Source of the DNA: Paracamarosporium sp. OC-R06-R3
Lineage: Eukaryota; Ascomycota; Dothideomycetes; Pleosporales; Didymosphaeriaceae
Assembly: GCA_019828545.1 (NCBI GenBank)
Contig: JACVRA010000070.1
Span: forward strand, 124,001 to 188,000
Direction: 5' to 3'
DNA: 64,000 nucleotides
Below are positions 1-10,752 of the stretch, in pieces. Positions within the stretch are counted from its first letter, which is position 1, and each line of letters begins with the position of its first letter. Both the position numbers and the translations under genes were made by a program. The notes beneath the pieces were generated by a model. That model worked only from the letters and a program-made list of their open reading frames with translations, was not told the origin of the DNA and searched no databases.

Positions 1-1239
1 CGCTTCTTCATCTTCGGGCTTGGTGCTGTTTGCCTCGAAGTAGTTTCCAGAGTTCTTGAAAGTAATGCGTCCGTGGCCCTTGAACTCGTTGTGGTACCAT
101 TTAGCCACCTTAGCATGCGCGAGGAGCGAGTAATGACCACAAAGGAAACGAGCCTTGTCACCACCCGTGATTCCGTTAGGAGCAGGGTAGTATTCTCCGG
201 CGGGGTAATAAGACAACTGCCAATTACAGTACTGGGGCTCATTAATTGTAAACCATTCATCCACGTACGCGTCGTAGCGAGAGATCACGAATTTCGCATA
301 ATTGAAGAAGTGATCGACAATACGGCGATCGGTCCACCCGCCATATTCTGCGAAGAGAGCAAGCGGAGTGTCCCAATGGAAAAGCGTCACTGCCGGACGG
401 ATGCCATTGGCGTGTAATTCGGAGATGACGTCGTCGTAGTGCTGCACCGCGGCTTCATTGACTGGACCGTGGCCGAATGGAAAAAAACGCGGCCATGAAA
501 AGCTTGGACTGAATGCTGTGCGTAATCAGTAAATGACCCTCAATAAGTGGCACATCATCAAGATAGAGTGGAAGTATACCAGGCATGCCCAAGCCCTTCA
601 GCCTCGCAAAGTCCTGCTTGTACAACCAGTAATGGCTGGCAACAACGTCTCCGGTCGAGTTGTCCAAGACCTGGTTCGGTACTCTATGGGCCAACAGCTG
701 AAGGTGTGGAGTCAGTATCCATATCAGAGGTATAGCTCTGTGCTGAAAAGCTCGAGAAGCCCATCTTGCCTCTAGGTAGGTAATGTAAAGGCATGAAGCA
801 ATCAAACACTTACATCCCAAATACTTGGTCCTTTACCCTCATCCTTCGCCGCGCCCTCAATCTGATAGGAACTGCTACTAACACCCCACTTGAACCCTTT
901 CGGCAACTTCACGTCTTTAAGCTCTGGAAAGTTCGATCCGACAAGAGCATGGAAATGACTCCCATCAGGTTGTGGATATGCTGTCGGCTCTGGAGTAGGT
1001 TCTATTGTAGTAGTCACAGGGCCTGTCGCGACAGGACCGACCATATTCCAGAGCTCATTGAGTGCATTCCCGGAGAAGTCAGTGCGGGTAAATGCAGTCG
1101 GCTGTGCGGACGCATTGAAGCTTGCGGTACTGTATCCAGAAGGCAAAGTGAATGTAGGAGAGGAGCCATTGGCAGATAGCGCAGAGCCTGGAGGAAGGAA
1201 ACAGAGGAACAGGGGATAAAGAAAGAGTAGACGTGCCAT
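1..1239 (-). CDS. Secreted GH1 beta-glucosidase, N-terminal part (runs off window)
   Basis: Glycoside hydrolase family 1 enzyme, expected to release glucose from cellobiose or aryl-glucosides outside the cell. The model on the minus strand has exons 1239-814, 697-580 and 515-<1, with introns 698-813 and 516-579. Joining them restores the GH1 N-terminal barrel: [17 protein letters not shown], the IWD-LLAHR junction, [11 protein letters not shown], and FTINEP with the acid/base Glu near residue 274. The nucleophile motif lies beyond the left edge. The start at 1239 gives [14 protein letters not shown], a clear signal peptide; an in-frame ATG at 1284 would bury it. About 100 residues of Ser/Thr/Pro-rich sequence separate the signal peptide from the catalytic domain, longer than in most GH1 enzymes. 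Family assignment is firm; substrate is not determined. Confidence 0.93.
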
Positions 1240-2135
1240 GTTCCCAAGCTTGTGCTGTCGATGGCGGAAGATACGACTGCACAATGGGAAGAGGAAGGTA
1301 CGGAAGCAGATGTACTTATGAGTTCAGGGTAGCTCTGAAGCTATAGCTTCAGCCACTGTCGGCCGTTGCTGAGCCGCCATTGCACTTGTGCATGCTATGA
1401 ACCTGGTATTGAGCATCTGGGCATGCAGCAAGCAGCATCAACCCCTCCTTTGATGCGGCAGAGCAAAGACAACGGCTCGGAAGTATGCGTGTGCTGATGA
1501 AACTGGGGTTACTATAGGCCAATGCAGCTGACCTAACTTGATCTTCTAGTCCACTTTGAGCGAGACAAAAGACTCACGTTATGTCGAGTAACAGGAGCGT
1601 TGGAAATGAGGGTATAGACGTTCACAAGGCGGAGCAAGCGGCAGTTATGTCCGCGCTGGAAGCGGTTAGCGGATTTTATGGAGAATCCTTATTGGTGGAA
1701 GGTAGTCTTCTGGAAGCTTTCAGTCACAGTGGGGTACTTGCACTAGAATCTTGGGTTCGCATGGGCGGACCTGCTTCCGAGGTAGTGGAAAGCAACATTT
1801 GGTCGAAAGCAGGGCAACCTGAAAAGGACCATTTTGTGTGATTAGACATCAATCGGCTTGGAAATACACAACATAACACATTCAGCCCAGTAGTCTTCAT
1901 CCATCATCCCAGTCATCGTTATTGCCATAAATAGTAGTTTTGTCGTGAGCTTTTCGTTGTATTGTAAAGGAACATCGCTCGATATGCAACGAAAGCTATC
2001 GCCGCGGAGCCAATGATCCTGCGCCTAAAGTGTATCCAAGAGAGCATGGATCAGGAGAATATCGATCGATCAGGATTTAGGAGCTCCCGAGTCGTAAGAG
2101 TCCCCTCCCTTGAGGCTTATGTAGTGTAGCGTAGT
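1240..2135. other. Intergenic: beta-glucosidase promoter and NAP-gene 3' flank
   Basis: No convincing gene. The part next to the beta-glucosidase start should hold its promoter. A CTGGGG at 1504-1509 and a GTGGGG near 1729 fit the low-information CreA consensus SYGGRG, as expected for a sugar-repressed hydrolase but weak evidence alone. An 86-codon open frame at 1581-1841 has no recognisable domain and no splice-supported extension. Confidence 0.5.
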
Positions 2136-3222
2136 CTATGCCTTTCTTTGTTTTTTGTTAGGAGGTGAGCCGGTTCGGCCTTTGCCTACCAGACCGCGAA
2201 TGTCAATTTCGTCGCCCGACTCATCTTCATCTTCATCCATATCTTCGACATCGATTTCAGAAAGGTCGTCTTCATCTTGCTCATGTGATTGTTCTAATCA
2301 TGGTCAATAATGAGGTAGCAAATTCTCTCAGGGTCACATACTGTAGTACTTGATGGCAGATGGCCACAGATCCTCAGCAATGAGCGTTGCAATCTCACCA
2401 CCCTGAGGGAATACCTCAGTCTCTTGATAATCGATCGCATCATCCTCTTCATCCTCTGGTTCCTCTACCTTCTCGCCGCGCTTGAGCTTTTCCAACCGCT
2501 CGGCATCCTCTTTCTCGGCCTGTTCAGATTCTTCCGCGCTGACCCACCGGTAGTCGGAAACAAAGGCGAACCAAGCGAAGAAGCTCGGTGATGCCTCATT
2601 GCTCTGCTCAATCATTGTAACCAATTTCTTGTACTCAGGCAGCTCGGACTGGCTCGCAGTCTTTGTGGTCTTCTTCCTTGCCTCAGCAAGCTTGACGGCC
2701 GCATCTGTCAGACCTCCTGTGGGGTCCTTGCCCTTCTTCCAATTGATCTTGACCGGTTCAGATACGAGACCCTCCCAGTCCTTCGACTTGCGGAACCAAA
2801 ATTTCTTCTCCAACACTTTGTCCCCAAAATATTCGTTATCGCCGAAGCCAAACTTGATAGATACACTGCGTGGCGAGCCCTTAGGGTCGTCAATTTCGAA
2901 ACGAGTGACCTCCAGAGTTTCAAAGCATTCGGCGAAGATTTGTGCATCCGAGGGCAGGATAAAGGAGTCGAGCTCCGGTGGGGCCTGCTCGAAAACGAGA
3001 GTCCAGAAGTGCGGGACCTTGGCGATCACTTCTGCGCGCTTCTTCCAAAGAGGCACGTTCAGCGCATTTGACTTTCGAACTGCGTCGGTCAACAAGAGCA
3101 CTACAAAGAGGTGCACGATTCATCTTACTAAGTTCAAGTTCAACATCTTCAAACTCGGCCTCGAGGACGCTAAGCTCCTCGAAGCGTGCGACCACTTCTT
3201 CGGGGTCTACGTTCACGGCCAT
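2136..3222 (-). CDS. NAP/SET family histone chaperone (SET/Vps75-like)
   Basis: Nucleosome assembly protein family member, predicted to bind histones in the nucleus. Exons run 3222-3129, 3079-2342 and 2293-2136 (introns 3080-3128 and 2294-2341), giving 329 residues. The N-terminal helix (VVARFEELSVLEAEFEDVELEL) runs over the first junction into the NAP-type NALNVPLWKKRAEVIAKVPHFW. The earmuff domain follows, with SPSFFAWFAF and the SET-like EDLWPSAIKYY near the end. The last exon encodes an acidic tail (DEDDLSEIDVEDMDEDEDE) followed by a basic end (KKQRKA), usual for SET proteins. The start at 3222 has an excellent context (ACAATGG); in-frame ATGs at 3276 and 3309 are alternatives. The short N-terminal helix and SFF motif favour SET/Vps75 over Nap1, which is longer. 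Vps75-like partnering with the acetyltransferase Rtt109 is inference. Confidence 0.9.
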
Positions 3223-4018
3223 TGTGCGGTTGCGCAATGCAATCTGTTCGCTAACAGAGCTATCTAAAAAAGGCATTTTTAGCACATGTGACAAGGCAAT
3301 GATGTTCAATCTTGCGATGAGCTCACTTTTATAGTATCAAAACGTGCCCAACGACTGGTTTTCGTGTTGGGTAAGCTCGAATGCGCAATTTCTGTTGTTG
3401 AGAGCTCGAGTAACCCCAACCCAAAAAATTACCTTGGCCCAAGCTCCTTGGCGCACAGACTTGCGGCGATAAGCCACCCATCACGGAGTTACGGAATAGT
3501 CTCACTTGTTTGTGAAGTTTCTGAAGTTTGTATTGAGCTCGAAGTTTCTTGCAGCTTGTTCTTTCAGAGCAAATGAGTATGTTTTTAATATTATCTTGAT
3601 CTCAGTCGCTCTGTATTATGCGAGCCCACGTAGCCGGTAAGCAAGGGCAATCTAGCAAAGCTGCCTGGAATAGCATCAACTGCACAACCATGGTAAACTT
3701 TGTCCACGCTCCATCCCGACTATTTAAATAAGACATTCGACCCTTCCAGTTCACCAAGGGCACTTGCTTCCACATTCTTTTACCAAAGCTGTCGCGTCAG
3801 TTTGCCAAGGGTGACTCACCAGGAACGCCTCGCTGCCTTACAAAAACCTCCCTTGATAGCCGAAGCAATATTGCGATAGCCACAACTTTCACAGCAACAT
3901 ATTTGAAGATTATTACTGCCCTGTGTTTGGGAGCATACAAAATTATCAGAGCTCGACGTTGCGTACGTGAATCATCCGGCCAGCACGACCAATAGCATCT
4001 TCGGTTATATCAACAACT
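3223..4018. promoter_or_regulatory. Divergent intergenic region with TATA-like box
   Basis: This region lies between two divergent genes. TATTTAAATAA at 3721-3731 is a TATA-like box about 290 nt upstream of the start at 4019, implying a long 5' leader for that gene. Several GAGCTCGA-type hexamer clusters occur between 3400 and 3545. No gene is seen. Confidence 0.4.
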
Positions 4019-5200
4019 ATGGGCGGTCAAGCTTTTGCGCATATTAATTCGGACAAACCTATCGTTGTCCCCCGTTTATCACCAGATGTCTATCAGCAAA
4101 TCGCCACCGAAATCACATCGAAGCTGAAGACAATATTTCGCCTTGTCACAATACCTCGGGAAGCTCCAGGAAAGTGCGACTACGGCGACATTGACTTTCT
4201 TGTAACAGGCATACGTGATTTTGACGACAAGAATATATGGGCTACCGTGAAAGAGGTGCTAGGTGCTGAGCTTTACGTGCCCTCTCATCATTTTGGAGTC
4301 AAGCATCCTTTAGTACCGGACGCGTATGTGCAAGTGGACGTCGAACTTTCACCGGGCAACGGCACGGAAAATGACGTGGAACTTTTCGAGTGGACCAAGT
4401 TCATGAAGAGTGATTCTGATCTTCTACAGATCGTTGGCGTCGTTCATCGATCACTGGGGATTACGTGCAATGACAAAGGTCTGCATATTCGTGTCGAAGA
4501 AGTAGAACCGTACAACAAGAAGAAGAGCATGTTGTTTCTTACACGCGATCCGAGCCAGGCGATGGACTTTTACGGATATGACAAAGCCAAGTACCGACAG
4601 GGCTTTAATAACGAGACCGAGCTGTTCGACTGGGCGACTAATGGCCGGTTCTTCCATTGGAAACTCTACGAGGACCGCGAGGAGAGTTCAAACGATCGAT
4701 CACGATTGAACAAGCGCCCGATGTTCCGTCGTTTTGTACATGAGTACATGCCTTCCTGCGGGAAAGCTACCACGGCTCGCACCCAAACAGAGGAGAGTGA
4801 AACCGTCGTGAAGAAAGCTAATGCATTCCGACAAGAAGTTCTCCAAGAAGCTTTGCGCATGTTCGGCAAGCACGAGGAGTATAATGCGATAATGCTAGAG
4901 CACCAAACAAAAGGCATCGAAGAAGCACTTTGGTTGCAAATTAGCAACTCGATTGCATTGCAGGGTGCAGCTCGAGGAATCATCTTGAAAGGCCTGAAAA
5001 GATGGGTGGCCTTCAACGACGGCCGCCCATACATGACTGAGCAATCGATTCCAGGAATTATGAAGCTGAAATGGACCGACCATATTTCTAACAACGATAT
5101 ACCGGAAATCCTGGCGTGGATCGCAGAGAACCAGGAGCGGATCAGGAAGCTCGAAGAAGACCGGGCAAATGAAGCGAGAAACGCAGCCGTGAAGAAATGA
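4019..5200 (+). CDS. Uncharacterised nucleotidyltransferase-like protein
   Basis: Intronless, 393 residues, no signal peptide or membrane segment. I do not recognise a named family. The N-terminal third has the acidic pattern of a polymerase-beta-type nucleotidyltransferase: GDIDFLV with D57 and D59, preceded by a helix, and a third Asp about 50 residues later in VQVDVEL (D107, with E109 beside it). The usual Gly-Ser of that fold before the helix is not obvious; PGKCDYGD occupies the region. The middle is mixed alpha/beta, with FYGYDKAKYRQGF and a strongly basic patch near DRSRLNKRPMFRRF. The C-terminal 45 residues (LAWIAENQERIRKLEEDRANEARN) form a charged helix. The start lies about 290 nt below a TATA-like box. 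Transfer to RNA, a small molecule or protein is open; the fold call is inference from three acidic residues. Confidence 0.75.
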   Translation: MGGQAFAHINSDKPIVVPRLSPDVYQQIATEITSKLKTIFRLVTIPREAPGKCDYGDIDFLVTGIRDFDDKNIWATVKEVLGAELYVPSHHFGVKHPLVPDAYVQVDVELSPGNGTENDVELFEWTKFMKSDSDLLQIVGVVHRSLGITCNDKGLHIRVEEVEPYNKKKSMLFLTRDPSQAMDFYGYDKAKYRQGFNNETELFDWATNGRFFHWKLYEDREESSNDRSRLNKRPMFRRFVHEYMPSCGKATTARTQTEESETVVKKANAFRQEVLQEALRMFGKHEEYNAIMLEHQTKGIEEALWLQISNSIALQGAARGIILKGLKRWVAFNDGRPYMTEQSIPGIMKLKWTDHISNNDIPEILAWIAENQERIRKLEEDRANEARNAAVKK

Positions 5201-5730
5201 GAGGCGATATCACGATAGTGGACCTACAATGAACCTGGGACTGTATCATAGCAGCACACATGGTACTGCGCACATCGGTCGGTCGCCGAGATTCTGACCT
5301 AAACTGCATACTTGAAAAAAGTCCTCCATAAGAGGTGGAAGACAACGTTAGAGCGCTCGTATTTGCAAGTAGACCAAGAGCTAGATTTTGTATATAGGGT
5401 GCATCGACGTTCCATGCCTCTCCGACGGACTCAGCAACGAATCGCTTGCAGTCCAACAGTATTCCATGTTGCGTCGCGTCTCTACGTAGTTACCAGACTG
5501 GTATTATTTCCTGTACAGGAATAGAGCAGAATAAGCAATATGGCCAATTGATTATAACCTCTAGCTCCCCTCTGCCAAATCATTCCTACACGTGTGCTGC
5601 CACTAACTTCACTCCAAGAAAAAATCATCTTCCCTGTGACATAACCAATCTTTCAAAGCCGACGCTACCCTTCCTCTTACAATGTGCCACGATGACCCCC
5701 ACCGTGCAGATGGCAACTGCAAATTTTCAG

Positions 5731-5778
5731 TTTCGAAGGGGTAATGCATACTGCAAAGTTGGGTTTTGAAGGGGTAAT
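5731..5778 (+). repeat. Direct repeat TTTYGAAGGGGTAAT with STRE-like core
   Basis: Two copies, 5731-5745 and 5764-5778, start 33 bp apart and differ at one base (C/T). Each contains AGGGG, the stress response element bound by Msn2/4-type zinc fingers in yeasts. They lie about 340-390 bp upstream of the asparaginase start. Function is inferred from spacing and core only. Confidence 0.4.
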
Positions 5779-6101
5779 CAGAACTCGATAAAAGTGGACC
5801 CCCGGGCTGGGGCGCCTCGCACGAATATGAGGACCGGGCCGATGCTGCTTCGACGAACAAGTGTGGGAAAACCACGCTACGAGCAATTTTGCACTGGGTT
5901 GCGGAGCTGGGTAAACAGGGCGGATCGTGACCTCGAAGCTAATTTTCTTCGTCTGTTGTGAGGATTTGGAAGAGAATACTGAAGTCTGTTTGTGCGGGAC
6001 CGATAGTGACGGAACAGGAAAGCGCGACTACCCGGTTGACCCAGAGGAACCTCGCTCACCGACGCGTCTCTTACGCACCACCACGGCATTGTCGTGGGTT
6101 C

Positions 6102-6107
6102 AGATAA
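6102..6107 (+). promoter_or_regulatory. GATA-factor hexamer (HGATAR) before asparaginase
   Basis: AGATAA fits the HGATAR site used by AreA-type nitrogen regulators and lies 12 bp before the asparaginase start. A second site, CGATAA, is at 5786-5791. Such a short motif occurs often by chance, so this is suggestive only. Confidence 0.3.
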
Positions 6108-6118
6108 CGACATAGCGA

Positions 6119-8101
6119 ATGCCTTTGATCGGAGAAATGGACGACATGTTTCCGGAGCTCCAGCTCCCCGAGTCGCGCGTCCTAATCGTCATCACAGGTC
6201 AGTCCCCACGATTTTCATTGTGGAGATCTACTGACAATCCCCAGGTGGCACGATATGCATGCGCAAATCAGCAGACGGCCTGGTACCGGCAAGAGGATTT
6301 CTGAAAACTGGACTTGCACCTCGGCCAGTCTTCAATGATGGGTCCTATCCGGAACCGCTGGAAATCGTGGTTGACGATAAGGGCACTCGAAAAGCCGTCC
6401 AGAGTCTGAGAACACCGACTAGCGCCTACGAACGCCGAGTCAGGTACTCTGTGCTCGAGTTCGAGAAGTTGCTGGATAGCAGTTCTATTAACGCCGAGGG
6501 CTGGGACCAGATTGCAAAGACGATTTATCGAAACTATCAGCTGTTTGATGGATTCGTGATCCTTCATGGAACCGATTCCCTGGCCTACACGTGCTCTGCG
6601 TTGAGCTTCATGATGCACAACTTAGGGAAGCCCGTCATTCTCACGGGCTCGCAGGCGCCAATGTCGCAGCTGCAGACCGATGCTGAAGACAATCTGCTAG
6701 GTGCCTTGATCATCGCGGGTCACTTTATGATACCAGAGGTCTGCCTGTTCTTCAACTTCAAGCTCTTCCGTGGCAACCGTTCGACCAAGGTTTCAGCAGA
6801 CGATTTCAACGCTTTCGGCAGTCCCAATCTCCCGCCTTTGGCTACTATCACCTCGCTCAGAACTAACGTGTCCTGGGGCAGCGTGCATCGATCTACGAGC
6901 ATGTCGCCTTTCGCCATCCAGACACAGCTCGACACGACACATGTAGCTTGTCTCCGTATCTTCCCGGGCATGAAACCTGAAATGGTCGATGCAGTATTAC
7001 GCCTCGAGGGCTTGAAAGGCCTCGTCCTGGAAACTTTCGGAGCAGGAAACACGCCAGGAGGCCCTGACAGCGCAATGACACGTACCCTGGCTGATGCAGT
7101 AAAAAGAGGGATCGTTATTGTCAACGTCACGCAGTGCCTAAGCGGTAGCGTGAGCCCGCTCTATGCACCTGCGACCTTTTTGGGCCGAGTCGGCGTAGTG
7201 TTTGGCATGGACATGACGTCTGAAGCTGCTCTCACAAAGTTGGCATACCTGCTGGCATTGCCAGGTGCGACAGCTGAGGAAGTTGCAAAGCGGATGTCTG
7301 TCTCCATCCGCGGCGAGCTGACAGAAACGACACGCACGCATTTTGAGCACCCAAAGACGAGCGGAACGCTTACTCCAGAGCTGACCAGCCTGGCTGCACT
7401 TGGCTATGCTATACAAAAGGGCAACTTGCAGGATACGAGGGACATTATTCGTGGCGAGCCTCGTTGGCTGCTCAACGACGCCGATTACAATCTCAACACG
7501 CCTGTGGTAAGTTAAAGTTTTCACCGTTATCTGAGAAGGCTCCAATTTCGGCACTTGTCTCCCCAAGGCAACGGTCGTTATCTATGTCCCTCGTGGTACG
7601 AACCTTGCATCAGGGATGACTCAAGATTCTGTGTCGAGAGAGCCGGTCTCGGGGAGAGACGCAGGGTTATCTATCTGGAGCACCTGTTTGTTTTTTCCCC
7701 AGGACATACGGCCCAAGGATCAGCAATACAGATGCTTTGGGGGGTGGTACCAAGGTGGCTCTTATCTTTGGCACAATCAGCACGGTTTGGATAAACTATC
7801 GGCCGTGCTATGCACGATTGCGTTTCTGCATGCAGCGCTGACGAGCTTCCAGCACCTTGCAGCAACGGGGCCCAACGTGGAAATCTTGCGCGACTTTCTC
7901 GAGCAGGGCGCGTCGGTACACCTTCGTAATCGCATCGGGCACACTCCTTTGTACCTTGCTGCGGCTGCGGGGTTGAAAGATCATGTGGAGGTGCTGAAGA
8001 AAGCCGGGTCGCATCTGCATACGGATGAGCTGCCACAAGCGCAGGTGCAGATGGCGGAGGGCGACGGCGACAGCAGCGTTTGGGGGCTGGTGATTGGCTG
8101 A
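6119..8101 (+). CDS. L-asparaginase, type I cytosolic form with ankyrin tail
   Basis: Hydrolyses L-asparagine to aspartate and ammonia in the cytosol. Exons 6119-6197, 6245-7506 and 7853-8101 give 529 residues. The first junction restores the catalytic loop ITGGTIC with nucleophile Thr29. The second catalytic set is HGTDSLAYT (Thr136, Asp137), and Lys208 in NRSTKVSA completes the type I active site. The last exon adds ankyrin repeats (HLAATGPNVEILRDFLEQGASVHLRNRIGHTPLYLAA), the arrangement of eukaryotic ASPG-type enzymes. The protein lacks a signal peptide, so it is not the secreted periplasmic form. The second intron (7507-7852, 346 nt) is unusually long for this window, but NTPV-HLAATG across the junction is exactly what the family needs. 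Starts at 6137 and 6146 are possible. The gene lies 1.3 kb upstream of nmrA on the same strand. Confidence 0.93.
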
Positions 8102-9427
8102 AGGGAGGGATTGCACGAACTTGTTGGCACGACGGGTAATTGTGGTCATAAGTGCGGCTGCTAGTCGATTGCAGGCGGATCACGGCGACGACGTCTTTGT
8201 CCTGAAGCGCCGAGCCATGTCGCAATCGCAGGCGCATGTGTGGTCGAGGGATCCGGCACTGGGCTCCGGGCTGGACACGTTCCTGGACCTGTTATCTGGG
8301 TCGCGAGATAGCAGCTTGCTCTGTGCGGTATCAGGTTGGCTTGGTCCGGGGCTGGTGGGCCATGGAGATGCGGGGAAGCACGCTGGCGGACGGGGGACTG
8401 TGGAGCGCAGCAGTAGGAGCAGCTCGGGTCGAGAGGTGGACTGGCGACTGGCGAGAGCAGCGTGAAGGAGGCGGGCGAGGCGGTTTGGCGACGAGGGTGC
8501 GCGAGGGCAGTTGGACGCTAGTCATAGAAGGTGTTTCGGTTTACTAACAGTATCTGATAGCCAAGCATGACGCACATGTATCGCGCGCTCTCCTCATGCT
8601 CAGGTGGCCGACGTGTCTCTCCGGTAATTGACCGTTGGGCAAGCGGTTGTGCTGTTCCCCGCACACGTCCTTGCAGGCGTGTGGCTGCACATCAGAGCCC
8701 AGGGCGACGGCAAGGTCGCCGTAGCGCTCGAGATCCACTCGGCGAGGCAAGGATGGTCAGAGTGTCGGTATGAGCAAATTGCACTCTGTGCCTTTGATCC
8801 AGAGGTCCTCCTACTAACCGCACGTTTTGTTCGGCCCGCGCTGCGATTCGTCCCTTGTGCGTGCTATTACCTAATTCTCCTCAGCACCCGTCTGTGGCCG
8901 CCATGACGAGAGGAGAGGGCTTCAGGGCGTGCCTGCGTCCCAGTTTGCTTTCTCCTGCATCTCCGCCGTGCTGCCTCCTGCGCGTGCGCCTGTCTATAAG
9001 TTGCACACCACCCGATCCGGCACTACCACGGCCACCGCCCGCCCTCCCCGAGCCACGCTGGACCACGCCCACCGCCTCCAGTCCCCAGGCCCTCTGCCCG
9101 AAATACCGCGTCCTGTGTGCGGCCCAGGCACGTGCGAGACCCTGTTGGCCGCCCCCGATTGCGGCATCCTGACCATTCATCCACCAGAGTCACCCCAGGC
9201 TACACCACCATCTATCACTGCACTTGCCCACCACTAACGCTCGGCCGCTGCCGCCGTCCCACCCGCCCGGGTCTGCTGTTTGCTCCCATATCAAGTGCTT
9301 GCCGTGCCCGAATTCTTCCAACCTCATCTCACCTCATCCCCCCGATACTTGGATGCGCCGTCCCAACAACCCCCTCTAGCACTGCTCGCACCTGTCCCCC
9401 CCTCTTCCAATGCTTCTGGAGCCACGC
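8102..9427. promoter_or_regulatory. Intergenic: nmrA upstream region
   Basis: GC-rich, strongly C-biased towards nmrA (9000-9420), typical of fungal promoters and leaders. A TGATAG (minus strand, near 9210) fits a GATA-factor site. No gene is seen; open frames here look like GC-driven chance frames. Confidence 0.4.
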
Positions 9428-10752
9428 ATGCAGCGGACGGTGGTCACCATCAACAGCAATGGCCGCCAGTCGGCGAGCTTCATCCGCGTTGCCTCGGCCC
9501 TGGGATGGCAAGTGCGAGCCCAGATGAAGGAGCTCAACGGTCTCGTCGCAGAGGAGCTGGCCCAGTTGCCCAATGTCACCGTCTACATCGGCCGCCTGGA
9601 GGACCGCAAATTCCTCGACAATCTATTCAAGAGTGCGCAGTGTGCCTTCATCAACACAACCCATTGGGGAGATGAGGTTGCCATCGGCAGGGCTCTTGCC
9701 GACGCCGCCAAAAAGGCCGGCATCCAACACTACATCTACTCCAGTACGTATACAGCTTTACCACAACGCTCTCCGGCAAAATTCTAAACAAACCTGACAG
9801 GCATGCCCGACCACTCCGTGTTTGGCAAGAACTGGAGAGCACTCCCGTTGTGGGCACCCAAATTTACCGTGGAGCAGTACATTCGCCAGATCGGCTTGCC
9901 GGCAACTTTCATATACTGCGGCATCTACCACAACAACTTCACTGGCCTCGACTTCCCCCTCTTCCGCATGGAGCACCAGGGCGATGGCAGCTTCGTTTGG
10001 CAAGCGCCCTTCCATCCCGACCAGAAGCTTCCATGGCTTGACTCGGAGCACGACATCGGTCCCGCTGTTTACCAATTATTCAAAGAAGGTCCACGGAAGT
10101 GGAATGGAAAACGGTAAGTCTTGTCCTCATTTCTCATTCATCCCCGCATGCGACGGCTTCTACCCCACGGTGCAGCATGATGTCGAAGGCTTGAGCGTTC
10201 TCTGCCTATGCATTGCCTGTTTTGTGTAACACGGTTTATCAAAACTCGGCCAAGAAGCTTCCGCTTGGTGTGGTGACTGGATCCACCTCTCTTCGACATT
10301 GTCAAAACTTGCTCGTTTTCCCCATCTAGACCATCGTGCAAGCCAAGTGCTTCATTGCGTGATTGCATGCTAACTTAAGTAATAGTGTTCCGCTAGCATT
10401 CGAAGTCCTGACCCCGAAGGAAGTCTGCAGGGCTTTCAGTCGCGGGTTGAGGCGGCCCGTCCAGTACAGGAGAGGCCCTATCGTGATTCACTGCCCTACC
10501 CCCGTTGGATACCGCGAGCACCTCTCGGCCTTGGAGTCGACGCTAGCAGAGAAAGCAGCACCTTACTTCGGCCCTGATCTCGAAAAAGAGTGCCCTGCCG
10601 TTGCACTCGAGCTGTGGGAAGGTAATCGCGGCATGGAGGAGTATGCGCAGGAGGTGTTTCCCGTGGAAGAGGCTGCCAATGGCCTGACATGGATGGAGGA
10701 GGTAGAGACACCTCGCCGCGAAGTTGATCTCGATTTTCAAGTCAACTGCTAA
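9428..10752 (+). CDS. nmrA: NmrA-type nitrogen metabolite repression regulator
   Basis: An SDR-fold protein without enzyme activity in its characterised relatives, which bind NAD(P) and hold the GATA activator AreA/NIT2 inactive when good nitrogen is present. Exons 9428-9743, 9801-10113 and 10386-10752 give 331 residues. Strong landmarks are VVTINSNGRQSASFIRVA (nucleotide loop, NxxGRQ type), CAFINTTHWGDE, IQHYIYSSMPDHS restored across intron 1, LWAPKFTVEQYIRQIGLP, WLDSEHDIGPA, WNGKRVPLAFEVLTP restored across intron 2, and EEYAQEVFPVEEAANGLTWM near the end. An ATG at 9410 would add six residues. A downstream CTAAC branch sequence and CAG acceptor at 10772 suggest an alternative last intron (10702-10772) and a C-terminus ending at 10841. 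The long second intron (272 nt) is noteworthy. Family call is firm. Confidence 0.93.

Larger units (their letters stand above)
5201..6118. promoter_or_regulatory. Intergenic: asparaginase upstream region
   Basis: This is the 3' flank of the preceding gene followed by the asparaginase promoter. It contains a near-perfect 15-bp direct repeat with AGGGG cores (5731-5745 and 5764-5778) and GATA hexamers CGATAA (5786-5791) and AGATAA (6102-6107). Open frames here are short and featureless. Confidence 0.4.

Noticed and set aside
1581..1841. 86-codon open frame on the plus strand
   Set aside because: No recognisable domain, no splice extension, and it lies in promoter DNA between two clear genes.
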